Shown: one piece after another, positions 11,860 to 24,040 of the stretch
How positions within the stretch are numbered: the first letter of the stretch is position 1
How the letters are laid out: each line of letters starts with the position of its first letter
Assembly (NCBI GenBank): GCA_010645155.1
Contig: CM021321.1
Coordinates: forward strand, 8,614,149-8,678,148
Direction of reading: 5' to 3'
DNA: 64,000 nt
DNA from: Tigriopus japonicus
Taxonomy: Eukaryota; Arthropoda; Copepoda; Harpacticoida; Harpacticidae
Notes under the pieces: generated by a model
Databases searched by the model: none
What the model was told of the DNA's origin: nothing
What the model saw: the letters and a program-made list of their open reading frames with translations, nothing else
Program-made: the position numbers and the translations under genes

Positions 11860-12108
11860 CCGAGAGCCAATCACTAACACGTGAGCACCATTGATTTTTG
11901 CATGATTCATGGCAGATTTTAAACTGAGATAAACCCTTTCTCCATATGTTGAAATTGAAGTCCCATTGCTTGTTTTGTTCAATAAGTCGTTCACTACATT
12001 TTTATTCCAAACTAGGGTCTCCGATGATGTTGGTTTATCATTTCTGTACTTGTTGAACACGTGCACCCTTCCCTGATATGTAAAGTCATCATAAAGAAAT
12101 GACGGAAT
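11860..12108 (-). CDS. Host gene exon, DUF268-like protein (internal)
   Basis: An 83-codon open exon. Upstream on minus is a strong polypyrimidine tract and acceptor (CTTTTTTTTCAG, AG at 12109-12110); downstream is a donor GGTAATT (GT at 11858-11859). Both borders are phase 0. The peptide starts IPSFLYDDFTYQGRV, contains TYGERVYLSLKSAMNHAKI and ends HVLVIGSR. A hydrophobic strand ending in VIGS, after an YGE...Y helix, fits the DUF268 family, which is abundant in nematodes and some crustaceans and may be methyltransferase-like; its biochemical role is unknown. The exon joins in phase with 47450-47679. The family call comes from remembered pattern, not a search. Confidence 0.6.
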
Positions 12109-12293
12109 CTGAAAAAAAAGAAATTGATCCAATTACACATACTATTCAATGCTTGAGCACCTTGCATATTTAAGGTGGATAGTACGAATTTAATTTCAAA
12201 ACACTCAAAAAGACTACAAGACCCTGTATTCAAATCAATCATAATTTAAAATTTATGAAAAGACATTAATACGAAATTTGATCTATCAATGTG

Positions 12294-13101
12294 GAATGTG
12301 CGACACTTTAACTAGGCCCAAATTAATTGGAACAAATTAATATGCGCAGAATAATTGACGGCATAATAATTGTGGACACTTTAATTGAAATCCCGAAATA
12401 ATTTGCGACAAAATAATTGAAACTTACAATTGTCTTTAATTAACGATTTCGTCATATTTTTTTAAGCGTAAGTTGTATGAAATACCCCAAAGGTAGTCAA
12501 TCATGACTCGATTATTATAATCCAAAGAAAGGGTGTGCCATGCCGCCATTTGAGCTGCAAATCAAGCAAGCCTCGTGTTATTGCACGAAAAGGACTTAAC
12601 ATTAATTCAAACAATAAATTAAAGATGCTGGTTTGTTCAGTGAATTCGCAAGAATAAAATCTTATCTTGGCAATGACAATCACACCATGGTCAGGAAGGT
12701 GAGAATGGGTTTTAAACGAATCCTCAAGAACTTCGGTAATATTCAGAACCGTTTGAATTCGACCCCCACATTTGCTTTTGTAGCATGCTATACATCTCCA
12801 ACGTTTTCCACATTGACTAATCCAAAGACATTTTTGACTAATCCCATTGAAGGGAATAAAGGTAGCCACTAAAACTTAACTGCTCCCCTCCTTCACTAAT
12901 CTTTATGAATTCCAATTTGCAACTAAGTTTCACCCCTAATGTCACCTCAATATTCGATCCAATTATTTTGTCGCGAATTATTCTGGGCTTCCAATTAATG
13001 TGTCTCCAATTAATATGTCCCCCAATTATTATGTCGCCAATTATTCTGCGCCAAATATTTTGTCTCAATCAATTTGGGCCCAGTTAACGTGACGCATTAC
13101 C
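12294..13101. mobile_element. MULE-type DNA transposon derivative (FLYWCH)
   Basis: An 808-bp element with imperfect inverted termini of about 130 bp (12294-12425 and 12958-13101) that share blocks such as GCAGAATAATTG and GCGACAAAATAATTG. It is flanked by 9-bp direct repeats ATCAATGTG (12285-12293) and ATCAATGAG (13102-13110), the duplication size typical of Mutator-like elements. The inside keeps a FLYWCH zinc-finger frame but no DDE transposase, so the copy is non-autonomous. Confidence 0.7.
12501..12869 (-). pseudogene. FLYWCH zinc-finger fragment
   Basis: A 122-codon frame. Its first half has the FLYWCH pattern: GKRWRCIACYKSKCGGR, then a T, then a THSHLPDH His pair about 20 residues later. 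This gives the W-x-C, C-x3-R and H-x-H spacing of FLYWCH fingers, which precede the MULE transposase in Phantom-like elements. The second half has no recognisable domain. It lies entirely between the MULE termini. Confidence 0.55.
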
Positions 13102-13508
13102 ATCAATGAGTAACTGTTGGCAAATTTGGACAAGCCGAGAATAGTGGGTTGATCAGGAATAGTATATAAAACAATTCTAACCCTACTTCTAAGGCTGTTA
13201 GAGGATCAGCCTATGAGGACAAGTTGGCAAAAGATTGAACAGTGAAGGGGCCCAATAAAAGAGAAGAGGACTTCATTGTTTGAACTAGCCTCGAATCCTT
13301 GGCTTTTGGAGGTGCTCTCAGAACGCAAGTAAAACCTCTGCGGTTGATTCAAGTGACCTCACATCCCGGGGTAGGACAGAACCCATGAATGATCTTGAAG
13401 AAATTTATGATCAGATAATTTTCATACCTTCTTTGAGTACTGTACAACCCTAACTTTCGGATTCTCTCCCAATACGAGAGCTCTCTCACTCCAGAGATGT
13501 GTCTAGAG

Positions 13509-13705
13509 CAGGGGTGTGCAAACTTATTTGGCAGCGGGCCAAATTGGCCGGACCGTTGGCGCTCGCGGGCCACACCATCCAAACAGAAAATAATTTTTTG
13601 TATTAAATTCACGGGCTATGCCAAAATCATGCTGCAGGCCACAGTCTATTGAAAATGACAAATCCTCTCGCGGGCCACGCGAAATCAGCTCGCGGGCCAC
13701 ATTTG
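13509..13705. mobile_element. hAT MITE, right end truncated
   Basis: Starts CAGGGGTGTGCAAAC and shares GGGCCAAATTGGCCGGACC and the CGCGGGCCAC/CGCGAAATCAGCTCGCGGG blocks with the complete 233-bp copy at 38550-38782. The right inverted terminus is missing. The left end cuts the non-LTR fragment at codon SRHISG. Confidence 0.65.
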
Positions 13706-13985
13706 GCAAAGTACCATCATGAGAAAGCCATCCTATGATGTAAAAAGGACTCAATGTTCCAACAAGATGCGACTCATCGCATCAAGCAAGAACAGTAGGC
13801 TGCGCCTTATTTGACTATATAAGACCATGTTCCTAATGAATAAAGAGCAGTCTTTTGACACATGTCCGACCGTTGGTCGACAGTTGATCACTTACTCCAT
13901 CCTTAGTTGCATTCTCCTTCTTTCTGACTAAGTCTCGTGTCCAAGTTCTCACCAAACTAGATCGAGCAAAACATCATGACCGTGT
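13706..13985 (+). repeat. Possible LTR fragment (TATA and polyA signals)
   Basis: CTATATAAGACC at about 13816-13827 and AATAAAGAG at about 13839-13847 occur in the order of an LTR U3/R region. No TG/CA borders, PBS or second copy was found. It might instead be a host or SINE-like promoter. Its left edge is the truncated MITE. Confidence 0.3.
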
Positions 13986-14009
13986 CATTCCTCTCCTGCA
14001 ACCCTCATC

Positions 14010-14340
14010 TCCACCCCAGTTCTTAGGGACATTTTGTTCCTAGTTTTGGTGTTGCGAAGAAGCCTTCCACCATTCAACCATGTTAATTTTGAAGACCTTT
14101 TGAGGACATCTGCACCACAATTCTTCAGGATTTTTTTGTTCCAAGTTTTGGTGGTGCACACAACAATTTCGGGTTTTGTACATATATTGTCAATTATGAC
14201 GACTTTTTGAGGATTTCTGCACCACAATTCTTCAGGACTTTTGTTCCAAGTCTTGATGACGTTTATTAATTATGATCATTGTGGGCATCTGCATCAATTC
14301 TTGGGTATGTTTGTTCCAAGTTTTGTTGGGTTAACCGTCA
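14010..14340 (+). repeat. Degenerate tandem repeat, four units
   Basis: Units of about 75-110 bp share CATCTGCACCACAATTC and TTTGTTCCAAGTTTTGG, near 14015, 14105, 14213 and 14285. It is noncoding. A second two-unit repeat (GTAGTCAC..CG.TATTGAGACCATTCTCCCGTTG) follows at 14487-14605. Confidence 0.6.
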
Positions 14341-14639
14341 TCCCATCACCTTTACACCAATCATGTTTTCAACGACTCACCGAGGAAACACGCTTCATCT
14401 ACCTTCGGTGGTGAGGGAAATGGAGATTCCAATTCATTCCGCCACCCATCTTTTCAACGACATCGCACACTAAGATTCAAAGAAGTAGTCACAACGATAT
14501 TGAGACCATTCTCCCGTTGATGATGAACCTATTTGATTGGTGGACAATTAGATTCGATGCAGTAGTCACTACGGTATTGAGACCATTCTCCCGTTGTGAT
14601 GAACCAGGGATAACCTATATAATAGTATTAATACTGGAT

Positions 14640-15327
14640 ACGAACTCGCGGAATTTCTCCGGCACGCAACCTCCGGTATGAGGCCGAGATTCGTAAACAA
14701 GAAATACAAACGGCCATGTTGGGAGCGGAAAATCAAACGGAAATCGACCAAAATTCCAAAAGATAGTGCGCCAATCGGTGTTCCCTGTATTTCAAGCGGG
14801 TCCAGCCAAGTCCTAGCCTTGGTAAAGGTCAACCCCACGCCCCAAAATCAGTCCGATGTTGGTGTTTTGAAGACAACAAGTTCAGCCATGAACGAGTGAA
14901 TGAAAGAGTGAATAAATGATCACATCATGGAGGGCTAATTCATTGGTCACAAGTGCGAATGAACCTGCAAGATGTCTTTTCTTCAAGATGACGATCAAGT
15001 GATTAAATGAAATTTGATGACCAGGTTACCTGATACCAATCATTAGAAGTGATAGCCTCATCTGAAGCAAATAGAAAGAAAATGGACCTGAATTCGAGCG
15101 CAAATTCCTCGTGAAAAAGGATAAAGAACCAACTTTCGCTCGTACAAAAACGGAGAGTTTCTTTACGCACATCCAATACACAACTTGAACAACAAAGAAT
15201 ATTTTACGATTCCATGAATTATCAACAACAAAATAACGTTTTTTTTCCGAGCTCATATATCATCTGACTTGAACGTCTTATTAGTATCTTTGAACTTACA
15301 ATTGAACCCATCCATCAAAATTTAAGG
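14640..15327. other. No clear gene; weak gag-like trace
   Basis: One plus frame near 14670-14750 reads RYEAEIRKQEIQTAMLGAEN, a charged helical stretch that could come from a retroelement gag. It is short and has no zinc motif. The rest of the interval shows nothing I can name. Confidence 0.2.
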
Positions 15328-15482
15328 TATTATCCTGAACTGAATTAACACATGCCAAACTTTGCATGAAATCAAGGTTTTTATAAGTTGTGTCACCTTG
15401 GCATAATTTAATGTTCTATAAATGATGGCCCATTTTTGAATTTCTTTTATTGTATGGTTGTGTTTTTTAGTTCAGGATAATA
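15328..15482. mobile_element. Short MITE with TTATCCTGAACT ends
   Basis: A 155-bp element. TATTATCCTGAACT (15328-15341) is repeated exactly in inverted orientation at 15469-15482, consistent with a TA duplication plus a 12-bp inverted terminus (Tc1/mariner-like) or a TTA/TAA duplication (Harbinger-like). A diverged copy in the opposite orientation lies at 27903-28058. Confidence 0.6.
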
Positions 15483-17032
15483 AGGACAGGTAAGATATTC
15501 TTAAGTTGTTCAAGTTGCGTGATGGACGAGTGCGATAAAACTCCCCGTTTTGATCCGGGTGAGAGTATGTGGGGAAAGTTGGTTCTTAATCCCTTTTCAA
15601 GAGGAATTTGCGTTCGGATTAAGGTCCATATAGAACAAAGAAAGAAGAAATCCTCAGTGTCAAGAATTCGATCAAATGAAGAGCAAATTAAGATGACTTT
15701 GAAACCTATCAGGTGGACCTACTAGTAATGGATGGGCTCAATATTTTGATCTGCCTTTCGAGTCAGTCAGCCCAAATTGGTGATCTGACAGTCTAACCCG
15801 GATTACATGGACCCTCTCAAAGTCTTTAGAATGAAATGCTCCCATCAAGATTGAATTGTGTGGATTTTTCATTCAATTTGATTGTTAATTCCTGGACAAG
15901 GGGATCTAAGAAGACCAATCAAACCTTATCAAGCCTGTAGAGCCTATCCCTGCAATGATAAGACATGATCCTCTGGTCCTGAAGGACCCTTACCCCCAGT
16001 CCTGCGTGGTCCTGACCTTCTTGAGCCCCAAGACTTGAAAAAATTTCAATCAAATCCACAATCCAGGATTTAATCCCCACGTTTTTTTACTCATTTTGTC
16101 TCAAGGACATTGTGATTGCCTTTGTTCCTATTCCAATCCGGATCAGATGGTTGATCTGATCCAGAACCCTCAAAAGTGCCCTTTAATAGTTATAGCCAAC
16201 AACATCTCCGACTTGGACTCCATCTTGTTTCAAAATGAGACCATTCTTGTTCTTTCATTTTCCTATGGAAATGGTTCCTGCGTTGTGGAGGTGTTGAAGA
16301 GGATAGAAGATGAGTAACACTCCAGATACCACCACAGATACTTCTGTTGAGCATTGTTTCACTGAAGTTGGACTAATGGGTGAAGCAAGATTCCATCTAC
16401 GTATTTTCCTCATTCTTATGAGGACTAAAATCCTTTGGAGAGTTGAATGTCAAAAGTTCATGAGACGAGTAAAAAGAGTGCTGGGACTTCTAAATTCAAG
16501 GTGAAGAACATCCAGTCCACAAATATTAACACAAAAAGTTCGACAGAATTCTTTCAAGACACGTGTTCAACAGTTTTAGCCGTTAATAAGGAATAAATGA
16601 CGTTGTGTCAAAATATAGCCTCGGCCTCATACCATTTTTTCAAAAATCGGAGTTCGTGTCCACCCCTTTCAGGGGTTCCTGGATGAACCTATCTGATTGG
16701 TGGACCCTCTCCTTCACGTCAACATTTGGCTTTTGAACATCAGTCTCCTCCACAAGGGATCCCAAATTTCTGCCCCCAGGGCTTTCTTGAACAGGGGATT
16801 GAGATGGACTCTCCGATCACGCTATTTGTATCATCTCAGGTTTGTCTCGAGTCTATCTTCATTTCAGGACATGATGCCCTGACCTCGAATTTTATCTTTT
16901 CTTACATTCTCCACTGAGTTCCAAACCAATTGGATTTGCTCCATGTTTTGTCTTCCGAGTTTCTATTTTAGGGCGCTAATGCAATTCCCAATGATGTTCC
17001 GTCATGAAAAGAGGATTTGCTACCGCACCGAC
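15483..17032. other. No gene recognised
   Basis: Short frames only. Part (about 15500-15640) is a dispersed repeat whose diverged copy is at 28130-28260 (shared GTTCAAGTTG and AACTCC.CGTTTT blocks). GATGAACCTATCTGATTGGTGGA near 16683 repeats a block near 14521. I see no splice-bounded exon. Confidence 0.4.
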
Positions 17033-17081
17033 GACAACAACAACAACAACAACAACAAAAACAACAACGACAACAACAACG

Positions 17082-17129
<48 letters not shown>

Positions 17130-17136
17130 TCAACAA
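17033..17136. repeat. (CAA)n microsatellite
   Basis: About 34 units of AAC/CAA, with a few CGA interruptions. The poly-Asn frame across it is an artefact of the repeat. Confidence 0.95.
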
Positions 17137-20100
17137 TTTGGAACCATTGGCGTAACTAAAGAGCGCTCATAATTTCTGACGTGTTTCAGCTGACTCGACG
17201 ATCTAATTTAGGTCCAACACTAATATTTTTTATTGGCACAATTCCGTGCATGTCGTTCCAGCATTAATGGCTTTTAGGATTTTTGTTCAAAACTTGGAAG
17301 CAAAGACTTGGTCCCACTATTCCTTGAAACTTTCCCAAGCACATCGACTTCGCCTATTTTTCGCACACCAAGTGGCCATTAGTCAAGTTGGTTGAGTGTT
17401 GTTCCACACCAGACTGCCTTGTCTCGAATGACATGATTCTTTCTTATTCCTCATGGGTGTTGAGGAGTTCCCGCAGTCACTTTTTTAAATTCATCTTTAC
17501 ATGGTAGGCCAGCTTCTCTGGGTTTTTCCACCACCAGTTTCTCGTTCATCTGAGGCTATCAATCACCTTTGCGACCATTGGCAATCTCAAGTTCTTGAAT
17601 ATTGCTTGATCATGATGAATGGGTCGGATAGTCCACGAGGAGGTCTTTTCTCGTCCAGTAGCAGTCCAAGGTTTTCTGGTTCAGGTTCTAAATTTATTCC
17701 ACGATGAAGTTTTCGTTATAATGCATACATCCTCTTTCTAGTGTTGACATGTTCATGCTTAAGATCCAATTAGACCACCCTCTCACTCACATCCCATTCA
17801 AGTGTTCAAGCCCTGACATCTCTTTCTCCATTGCGTCGGGCTCTTGCTTTTGAGCTGTGGCAGCTCTTGGTCATTGGTAGACCCTTCTGACTATCGGAGG
17901 GACGTTTCATCGAGTTACCGTTACATTGTGACCTTTAACCACCGTCAGCATTTTGGGTTTCAAGACCAAATTGGACCAGTTTTCTGCTCAACAAGGCGTT
18001 CGGAAAATCTCCTATTGTTTCGGGTGTATCTACAACTTCAAGGTATGCACTAAATGTTTCGGCCGCAATTCTCCATGTCCTCCAACACCACCACCAAAAA
18101 CAACAACCCCATCTCTTACGTTGGTTCGCCACTTACTTCACTCAACTTTTACCAATGATTTATTCTTCCTTCTGCTGAAGAAAGTACGCCTCTTCTTGAC
18201 ATTTATCTTCAGAGTTGGTTCAATGTGACTTACGACCACTGTAGCACCTTTTGGTGATCTCAAATCAATGTGGCCATGACTACGACGTTGCACTTGTCTC
18301 AACCACATCTCACACTTTTTCCGATGATTCTTCAACAGTTTGGCTTTTCCTGTAATGCCTTTTTACTTGTCGGTAGCAGCTACCATCGAATTTATTTACA
18401 GAGAGTTTGCAAGGGGATAATCTAGTTGTACCATCTCTTCCATGAGATGACATGAGATGAGAGAGATGGTTGTCTTCTTCCGATTTGCCTCTCTAATCCT
18501 CACACCAAGTCTACATTGACCCACATCTAACGTCGTTCATTTCTTTATCGAGAAAACAGTACAACGTAAACCGCCTGACCTGCACTGGAACAATCTTCCG
18601 ATGCAATTTCCACCACATGTATAGGTACTCAACGTTGGAACCGATCTATTGAGAGGCATTGCTTTCGCCAGCTTCCCAAAATTTCCCTTTCCTTGTGGAG
18701 ACGTACACAACATCCCACTTAATCATTCAACCTCCTCTTTCGGCAGCTCGAGAACGAACTCGATCATGCCACGTGTTGCAACATCGATTGGAACAATCTT
18801 TAAACCGTCGCAATGGCTATTCGAGGGCACAATTCCAAGCCTAAAGTCTTTATTTAACTAATTCCTGGCAATTTTCTGTGCTCTGTTCTCATTTCATCTG
18901 ATACCAGTTCCAAGGAGCTTCCATTCATGGAAGGCCAGGATCAAGATTCAGCTCACCTTGCGTTTCTTTCTAGATCTTGTGGCCTGTACTCGAGCTCATA
19001 GGGCTGGCTCCATTTTTAAGTACGTACATAACTCCCTTCTTCATTGTAAGGGTACTTCCAAATGATTACTACACTTCAGTTCCGCCATGCAATTAATTAT
19101 TCTTTAGTCATCACCACGTTTATACCAAAACCATCCTTAGTGTGTTTTCCTTCTCTTGGGGTGACCAGTTGGGTGTCCATCCTACCACACCCATGAATTG
19201 CAAAGCCAACCGTTTTCTCTGCCTACTATATCTCTCAGTCCCCCTTCATTGTTGATTCAATGGCTTTCCCATCGCAACAAACCCCTCATTGGATCAATCT
19301 ACTTCTTATTTTGACTTATTCTTCTGCTACAGTTTTCACCCAATTCCATGGTATGCACACAGTACTGTCTATTGACATGTTCATCGTTGCACACTTCCAT
19401 GGCGGAACCCAACATAGCCTCCAATCACATCGCTCACAACTTAGGAAAGCAATCCGTCGGTGATGTTGACGATGCACCGGTTTTTCTCCTTCCATTTGGA
19501 AAAGGTTAACATCTTGACTATTAACTCAGTTTCTGCTACCAATTACTCCACCATACGAACTTTTCAAATTCCTTCACTTTTCATCATGTTTTTACAACAT
19601 CGTAAAGACAATTCGAGGGCAGAATCCTACGAGATTATGGTCCGTGCTTGTGGTATCGTTCAACATGGCTCACATTATTCTCGATCCCATTGTGTCTCTT
19701 GATTCCTCTCCGACAAACACGGCTTCATATTTCCTAGCCAAAGAAAACAGTATTCATTTTTTTGGTTTCCAAGTCAAAAACACTTTGGAGTAGCATCGCC
19801 AAAGGTTGAGGCACGACGTGAAGCATCAACGACGTCACAAGCTCCTAACAGCGGATAATTTTATCATCCTTACCGACGACTTGCTGAAGAACAAAAATAT
19901 CATCGTTTCATGGTGTCCACGATGGACCTTACAAAATCACCACTTTGGCAACTCATGGCAATATTGTTAGCAGAGAGCACATTCAAACTGGTGCAATTCG
20001 TCGCTCTCACCTCGCTGATCTTTCTCCTTTGGAAACTGTGTTCCGGAGCAATCCCGACTGGAATAGCTCGTTGTTTAAGCGGGCTTGTGTCCCTATTTTC

Positions 20101-20348
20101 ATTCACCATGTTCCATTGGTGCTACACCAGCTCAAGTACTTCCTTAATCCTCCTATTATTCCGTGGTTTTCCAATTTCTTCGATCGACCTCACTTTCATT
20201 TATTTCCTCTTCACGACTAAGTAAGTGGTTATTCTTCGCCTTGGTCTTATTCAGCCTACTTGGGTTGGATAAATCCCAATCCTCAATTTGTCTCTACACT
20301 TCAACTGTTCGAAAGCCGCTTACCAACTGTCCCTTCCCTCTGTCCCTT
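17137..20348 (+). pseudogene. Very degenerate LTR-retroelement pol traces
   Basis: Most of this stretch is unreadable. Two plus-strand segments look like pol. HFHGGTQHSLQSHRSQLRK near 19385-19450 resembles an integrase zinc-domain HGGTQ motif. HDGPYKITTLATHGNIV followed by RRSHLADL near 19910-20030 resembles the YDGPYKV...HADRLK C-terminal end of retroelement pol. Together with the C-rich plus-strand composition of 17200-20500, this suggests an old element read left to right. No RT motif survives. Confidence 0.3.
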
Positions 20349-20570
20349 CTTCTCTTTGACTTAGCGACACACCACTTGATAGTTCCAAGTGATCAGTGCA
20401 GTTGCTTATTCACCAATTTGGGTTCCACTTCAGCTCTCCACGAGCCTTATAGTAACCCTCCACATCTCTCCTTCTCTATGACTAAGCGACACACCACTCG
20501 ACGATAATTCCAAGTGACCAGTGCAATTGCTTAATCACCAATTTGGGCTCAACTACGACTCCTCGAGAGC
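20349..20570 (+). repeat. Direct duplication of about 95 bp
   Basis: TTAGCGACACACCACTTGA...CACCAATTTGGG (near 20358-20431) recurs as CTAAGCGACACACCACTCG...CACCAATTTGGG (near 20482-20552). It is noncoding and lies just downstream of the pol traces. Confidence 0.55.
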
Positions 20571-20708
20571 ATTTAGTTCCAATAACAATTTATTGTACAG
20601 TTCTTGTGGCCGGAGTATTCCCCTTCTCGCAAATAGCTCATTTTGGTAGCAATTGCTTTTTACACCCCACCCTGGGTCATTATTTTGGCCACAAACTGCA
20701 TTCAAACC

Positions 20709-20925
20709 ATGAATTTTAACCACCCTTCGAAAAGGTGGTAGTACAAGATGGAGTTTCTTTTCACGAAAAGAAAAAAAAAATATTCCGCAAGGTCCTTAAG
20801 ATAGGAAATTTTTAAACGATGAATTTTAACCACCCTTCGAAAAGGTGGCAGTACAAGCTGGAGTTTGTTATCAAGAAAGAAAAAAAAATGATGTTCCGCT
20901 AAGTCCTACTAAGAAAATTTAATAC
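20709..20925 (+). repeat. Tandem duplication of about 110 bp
   Basis: GAATTTTAACCACCCTTCGA starts at 20710 and again at 20820, each followed by AAAGGTGG.AGTACAAG and an A-rich stretch. Two units, diverged by indels. No coding content. Confidence 0.8.
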
Positions 20926-21016
20926 ATGAAAGAAAGTGCTCCAAAGAGAGAGTTCACTCGCCTCTCTCTGTTTTTATGAACGTTCAATATGACATCGTGC
21001 TTCGCTAGACAGTTAT

Positions 21017-21169
<153 letters not shown>

Positions 21170-21559
21170 GTTACAGTATTATGTATATTATTGATCGGGT
21201 CTTTGAGTTCAAGGTAATCCGAGGACACGGGAGATATTCCATCGTGCAAACTGGGTTATGTTTGAGCTTGATGAAATTGCCCATTTAGACCCAGCAGCGA
21301 AATCTAGTTATCGTTGGTGGTTTGACGGTCGTCACCATCAGAGATGGTTTCACAGGTAATCGTGGGCGAGTTTTGGCACCGTACCAGTTCCTCCATGGCC
21401 CGATATGGCTCACATATATAATTTATATCACATATCATATATCTCACTTCATTCAATGCCTTCTCCTCTCAGATTGACGCAAGGTTACGAAATTACTCAC
21501 GCAACCTACCGTTTTGACTGGGCTCCTTTCTAAGCTAGAGTCTATTGCAGATGTATCCG

Positions 21560-22150
21560 ATCCTGGTATTGGCCTTGGTTATTGATGATTTGAGGTGATT
21601 GGTGGAGGAGAGTTGGGTGGTGAATGTGAAACCGACATAGTTAAAAAATTGACGATTTCAATCGGACTATTGTTGATGTGGAAGGTGGTGGGTGGCAGAC
21701 GACCTTTATGGAAGACCATGCCTTTGTATTGATGGTGTTGACTTGAAGGCCGTTCTCTTGGCAATAACCGTGGAGAGCATTGATGGCATTTTGCAATTCT
21801 GCGGCTGAATCAGCCAAGAGAACCAGGTCGTCTGCATATTGTAGATATTTTATTCTATTGTGATTGATGATGGGGCCTTGGTGAGAAAGGGCTTCAGGCA
21901 GGTCGGATACGTAAAGGTTAAAAAGGATTAGCGATAGTGGATCTCCCTGTGGAAGGCCGATGGATGTGAAGTAACAGGGGGATAGGTCCTCACCAGAACG
22001 AATGGAGCATTTGAGTCCTGCATAGATATTGGCCAGCAGGACGCATATGGAACGCGGAATTCCCCACAGTTGGAGTTTGAGGAATAACCGCGTTCGATCC
22101 ACCCTGTCGAATGCTTTGGAGAAATCGACAAAGCATCCGTAAACTCTGAA
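21560..22150 (-). pseudogene. Non-LTR reverse transcriptase fragment
   Basis: Minus frame with RT motifs in order: CFVDFSKAFDRVDRTRLF near 22090-22140, GLPQGDPLSLILFNLYVSDL near 21900-21960, and QYADDLVLLADS near 21810-21850 (catalytic Asp pair present). A frameshift near 21760 moves the downstream part (VFHKGRLPP, INNSPIEIVNF) to another frame. The GDPLS form of the PQG motif differs from the PQGS forms of the other non-LTR copies here, so this is a separate family. Both ends are truncated. Confidence 0.75.
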
Positions 22151-23403
22151 AACAAAGTTCCGTGAAAGAAGTTATTCCAAGCTTTTGGAAATTGATAGTC
22201 GGGCAGCTTCTGATGAAAATTTAGACGAAAGAGTGGCATTTCAAACATAATTCCATTTGCTCTCCGTTCTTTGTATGTGTAATGATTCAAGACTCCTGGC
22301 ACGTTTTGATTTATGCATTTGAACATAAATGTTATTTGATTAACAAGTGCTAAATCGTCTAACTTTAAAATTTTCCATTTCTTAAAAATTGGGTTGGTAT
22401 GAGCCTTTCCTTTGGTGCCTTCAATCCATCGAACTGCCTTTTTTGTAAAGAAATTAACCCTTGAATAGCGTTATTGCCACGTAAGTATTCAATACCGTAC
22501 ATTAGTTTGCTCTCGATAAGGGCGTTATAAAGAACATATCTTAGTTTTTTTGGAACAGAGTTTTTTGCCAGGAAAAACGAGAAAATGATTTTCTTCACAT
22601 CACAACTTACTTGTCTAATGTGAGGCTTCCAAGTTAGATTTTTCGCATGATCGTGAACGAGTATAAGGATCGAGAATGAAGAATCGTAGAGAGGGAAAAC
22701 GTGTATTTCCGATTAGGAACAAGACGAAAAAGTATAAGACAGGAAATATGTCGCTCCGAAGTAAACCTCGGGTTGACTCGCAATAAATCCTCATATCTTC
22801 CCAATTTTCATCTAGATTTAGACCTAAAAACCTAACAGATTGATCTTGCCTTCCTAAACCTACTTGTTGAATAACGTTTCCATCTAAGGTTACGTTGAAG
22901 TCTGCGGCCGCACCGCGGGAAGTGGACAGTATGAGTTTCGTTTTCTTGACATTCACCTTTATTTTACTGTTCTTAAAATAATTTGATAGTTTAAGCATCC
23001 AATCGCTTGCTTCATCCTCCATTTCTTTCAGGTTGTTACCGAAGTGTTGAAATGTAGTATCGTCTGCGAACATTGTAATTTTGAAATTGGTCACTTGAGG
23101 TAGATCGTTTATGTAGATCAAAAATAATAACGGTCCCAAGAAACTGCCTTGAGGTACTCCACAAGTCAAGGTTTGAAAATCCGAAAAGCTACTACCCACA
23201 ACCACACTTTGCTTTCTGCAATGCAGATACTCCTTGACCCATGTAATAACATTGTCGCTATAGCCATATTTTGCTAACTTTGCCGTAAGAATGCCGTGAT
23301 TGACAGTATCAAATGCCTTCTGGAGGTCAACAAATATTCCCACGGAGTATTTTGAGTGATTATTGTCTAAGGTATATTGCAAGGCGAGTGGTATTCCTCT
23401 CAT
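22151..23403 (-). pseudogene. Non-LTR RT fragment (jockey/CR1-like)
   Basis: Frame 22615-23403 holds GIFVDLQKAFDTVNHGIL, CGVPQGSFLGPLLFLIYIND and KITMFADDTTFQHFG (catalytic FADD near 23050-23065). Frame 22365-22598 continues (LRYVLYNALIESKLMYGIEY). A third frame near 22151-22326 is the C-terminal tail (FKCINQNVPGVLNHYTY). The three frames need two indels. The 5' part (endonuclease, ORF1) is missing, as in a 5'-truncated insertion. It abuts the opposite-facing gypsy remnant at its right. Confidence 0.8.
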
Positions 23404-23429
23404 GTGAGACGATGCGCATTCGATTTATC

Positions 23430-24040
23430 CAAAAAAGCTCTCGCTGGTACCACCATGGTTGTTTATTAAGATCCTCATGAAGAACTTCCACTTACAACTG
23501 ATGCCTCTGTTGGAGAATGACCACTGTTCAAAAACAACTCAAATCGCATAGTCAAAGGTTCTCCCTGGCAGCCTTTGGCTTATTTCAGCAAGAAACTCCG
23601 CATTTACGAAATTGTTTAAAGTGCATATGACAGCGCTCCCTCCCATCATTTTGGCCGTTCGCCATTTCCAGTGGCAACTTGAAGCCTCGTCGTTCAGTTT
23701 TTACTGATCACTTGACCCTCACTATTGCCTTACATTGACACTCGCTTTGTTTGGAGTGGCATGTCTTCCAAATACCGCTAACGGGCTAAGCAATGCTTTG
23801 GTTGCCAACATTCAAAGATTCACCGCAGTGTCAAGTCGACTCCTGAAATTTTCTCAGAACCATACTGGCGATTTAGTCACATTCACGTTGACTTAGTATG
23901 CCCACTTCCCCCATGTCAAGGTTTCACACACCTCTTGACTATTGTTGATTGTTTCACACCCTGGCCGGAGGTGGTTCCTCTTCCCTCCACTAACACTATC
24001 TCTTTCTCGCAGGGTCTACTCAACGGTTGGATTTTGAAAG
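23430..24040 (+). pseudogene. Gypsy RNase H-integrase remnant (CsRn1-like)
   Basis: Plus-strand pieces in several frames: LTTDASVGE near 23500, WQPLAYFSKKLRIYE near 23570, a FTDHLTLTIAL-like block near 23700, then HIHVDLVCPLPPCQGFTHLL near 23880-23940 with the first integrase Asp, and WPEVVPLPSTNT. It is cut before the second catalytic Asp. The numerous indels make it older than A or B. Confidence 0.7.

Larger units (their letters stand above)
12250..13508 (-). mobile_element. Non-LTR retrotransposon 3' end, split by a MULE
   Basis: The minus strand encodes the C-terminal tail of a CR1/jockey-like pol: SGVRELSYWERIRKLGLYS near 13440-13508, then IIHGFCPTPGCEVT and degenerate downstream sequence ending near 13111 in a NSYSL-like tail. 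The same tail resumes left of the MULE at 12250-12293, as shown by alignment to the copy ending at 36300. The upstream part is lost at 13508, where an hAT MITE lies. Other copies of this family are at 35796-36300, 60290-61822 and 61869-62380. Confidence 0.7.

Noticed and set aside
17033..17136. Possible CRISPR-like or regulatory repeat
   Set aside because: Plain trinucleotide microsatellite; no spacers, and a eukaryotic context.
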